Assembly (NCBI GenBank): GCA_022703115.1 | Contig: JAKLEK010000023.1 | Location: forward strand, 1-13,044 | Source: Elusimicrobiota bacterium | GTDB lineage: Bacteria; Elusimicrobiota; Elusimicrobia; Elusimicrobiales; UBA9959 | DNA length: 13,044 nucleotides | Direction: 5' to 3' | Shown here: positions 12,289 through 13,044 of the stretch, one piece after another | How positions within the stretch are numbered: the stretch's first letter is position 1 | How the letters are laid out: every line of letters starts with the position of its first letter | Program-made: the position numbers and the translations under genes | The notes under the pieces: model-generated | Told to the model about the DNA's origin: nothing | The model's input: the letters and a program-made list of their open reading frames with translations, nothing else | Databases searched by the model: none

Positions 12289-13044
12289 ATGCCGATGACC
12301 GGCCCGACGCCGGGCGCGGGGTGCGGTATGGAGCGGACCGACGCCTGGGGCGCCGCCGCGGCCATGCTGGTCGCTCTGCCTTCCGCGATAGCCTTCGGCG
12401 TGGCCATGTACGCTCCGCTCGGCCCGGGGTTCGCGGGCGCCGGGGCGCTGGCCGGGATAATAGGCGCTTCCGCGCTCGGGCTGATCGCCCCGGCGCTCGG
12501 CGGCGCGCCCAGGGTCGTTTCGGCTCCCTGCGCTCCGGCGGCCGCGGTCATGGCCGCGCTCTGCGCTGAACTGCTGGCCGGCGGTTCGTCCCCGGAGAGG
12601 ATAGCGGTCACGATGGCGCTTGTCGGGCTCTGCGCCGGGGCGCTGCAGGTCCTGTTCGGCGCGCTCGGCGGCGGGCGGCTGATAAAGTACATCCCTTACC
12701 CGGTGGTCACCGGCTACATGACCGGCGTCGGCCTGATGATAATACTGAAGCAGACCGGGCCTTTCTTCGGGTTCCCCAAGGCCGCGGGGGCTGCGGGCCT
12801 GCTTTCGCCTTCTTCCTGGCAGTGGCCGTCGTTCTTCGTGGCTTCGGTGACCGCGGCCGCGACCATCGCCGGTCCCCGCCTTACTAAACGCCTGCCGGCC
12901 GCCATCGTGGGCCTGGGGGCCGGAATAGCCGCGCACGCGGCGGCGGGCCTGTTCCGGCCCGGGCTGCTCTCCCTGGACTCGAACCCGTTCATAATAGGGG
13001 CCGTGTCCACGGACCCTGGCGCGGTCCTGTCGGGGGTCGCGTCC
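12289..13044 (+). CDS. SulP-family anion transporter, N-terminal part (cut by window end)
   Basis: The frame is open from the ATG at 12289 to the window edge (252 codons). The protein resembles SulP/SLC26 anion transporters, which move sulfate, bicarbonate or dicarboxylates. TM1 carries MLVALPSAIAFGVA (26-39), the family's proline-containing first helix. APCAPAAAV (79-87) takes the place of the usual SGP-T-AA motif of TM3. KYIPYPVVTGYMTGVGLMI (133-151) matches the conserved YIP-PVV-GF segment. About seven hydrophobic segments are visible; the C-terminal STAS or other cytosolic domain lies beyond the edge, so the subtype and substrate cannot be named. GGAG at 12280-12283, 5 bases upstream, supports the start; in-frame ATGs at 12295 and 12328 are alternatives. 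It follows ygeY by 13 bases. Confidence 0.85.
   Translation, partial: MPMTGPTPGAGCGMERTDAWGAAAAMLVALPSAIAFGVAMYAPLGPGFAGAGALAGIIGASALGLIAPALGGAPRVVSAPCAPAAAVMAALCAELLAGGSSPERIAVTMALVGLCAGALQVLFGALGGGRLIKYIPYPVVTGYMTGVGLMIILKQTGPFFGFPKAAGAAGLLSPSSWQWPSFFVASVTAAATIAGPRLTKRLPAAIVGLGAGIAAHAAAGLFRPGLLSLDSNPFIIGAVSTDPGAVLSGVAS

Overview
The window reads as ordinary chromosome of a high-GC bacterium. GC is roughly 60-65% by eye. The genes favour AGG for Arg and ATA for Ile, and strong GGAGG-type ribosome binding sites occur. Gene density is high: 14 genes I consider firm, one small unrecognised ORF, and a partial gene at each edge. I see no IS element, phage gene, tRNA, rRNA or CRISPR array. The phylum cannot be fixed from this sequence. 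A poorly sampled Gram-negative group such as Elusimicrobiota is a guess from codon style and gene content, not a demonstrated assignment.

Left block (1-5082, all +): the tail of an unknown gene, a long recA leader (about 64-311) with a TATAAT box and two overlapping dyads, then recA, a XerD-type tyrosine recombinase, an unrecognised 515-aa protein with a central membrane hairpin, and a 3-hydroxyacyl-CoA dehydrogenase-like protein that has lost most NAD-binding and catalytic signature residues. Short gaps suggest one transcription unit. The last two genes are the least explained part of the window.

Middle block: on the minus strand lie pyrB (aspartate transcarbamylase, convergent with the previous gene) and a secreted M15-type peptidase. 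A G-tract repeat lies just upstream of the pyrB promoter. A perfectly palindromic -10 element (7044-7051) sits between the peptidase and a divergent + operon: CDF metal transporter, FKBP-type prolyl isomerase, YceH (DUF480). That operon converges on msrC (free methionine-R-sulfoxide reductase).

Right block: a terminator-like hairpin, a 49-aa ORF with a near-perfect Shine-Dalgarno and its own strong terminator, then a rhodanese/DUF2892 (YgaP-like) membrane sulfurtransferase whose own terminator is formed by the 3' coding end of the convergent arfB (ribosome rescue) gene. Last come a + strand YgeY-family M20 hydrolase and the first 252 residues of a SulP-family anion transporter, cut by the window edge.

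Functionally this is housekeeping: recombination and chromosome resolution, pyrimidine synthesis, metal export, protein folding, methionine and sulfur redox repair, and ribosome rescue. I do not see a clear new multi-gene defence or mobile system. The best leads are the recA-xer-membrane protein-pseudoenzyme cluster, the 49-aa transcription unit, the recA leader dyads, the G-quadruplex candidate and the dual-use arfB 3' end.
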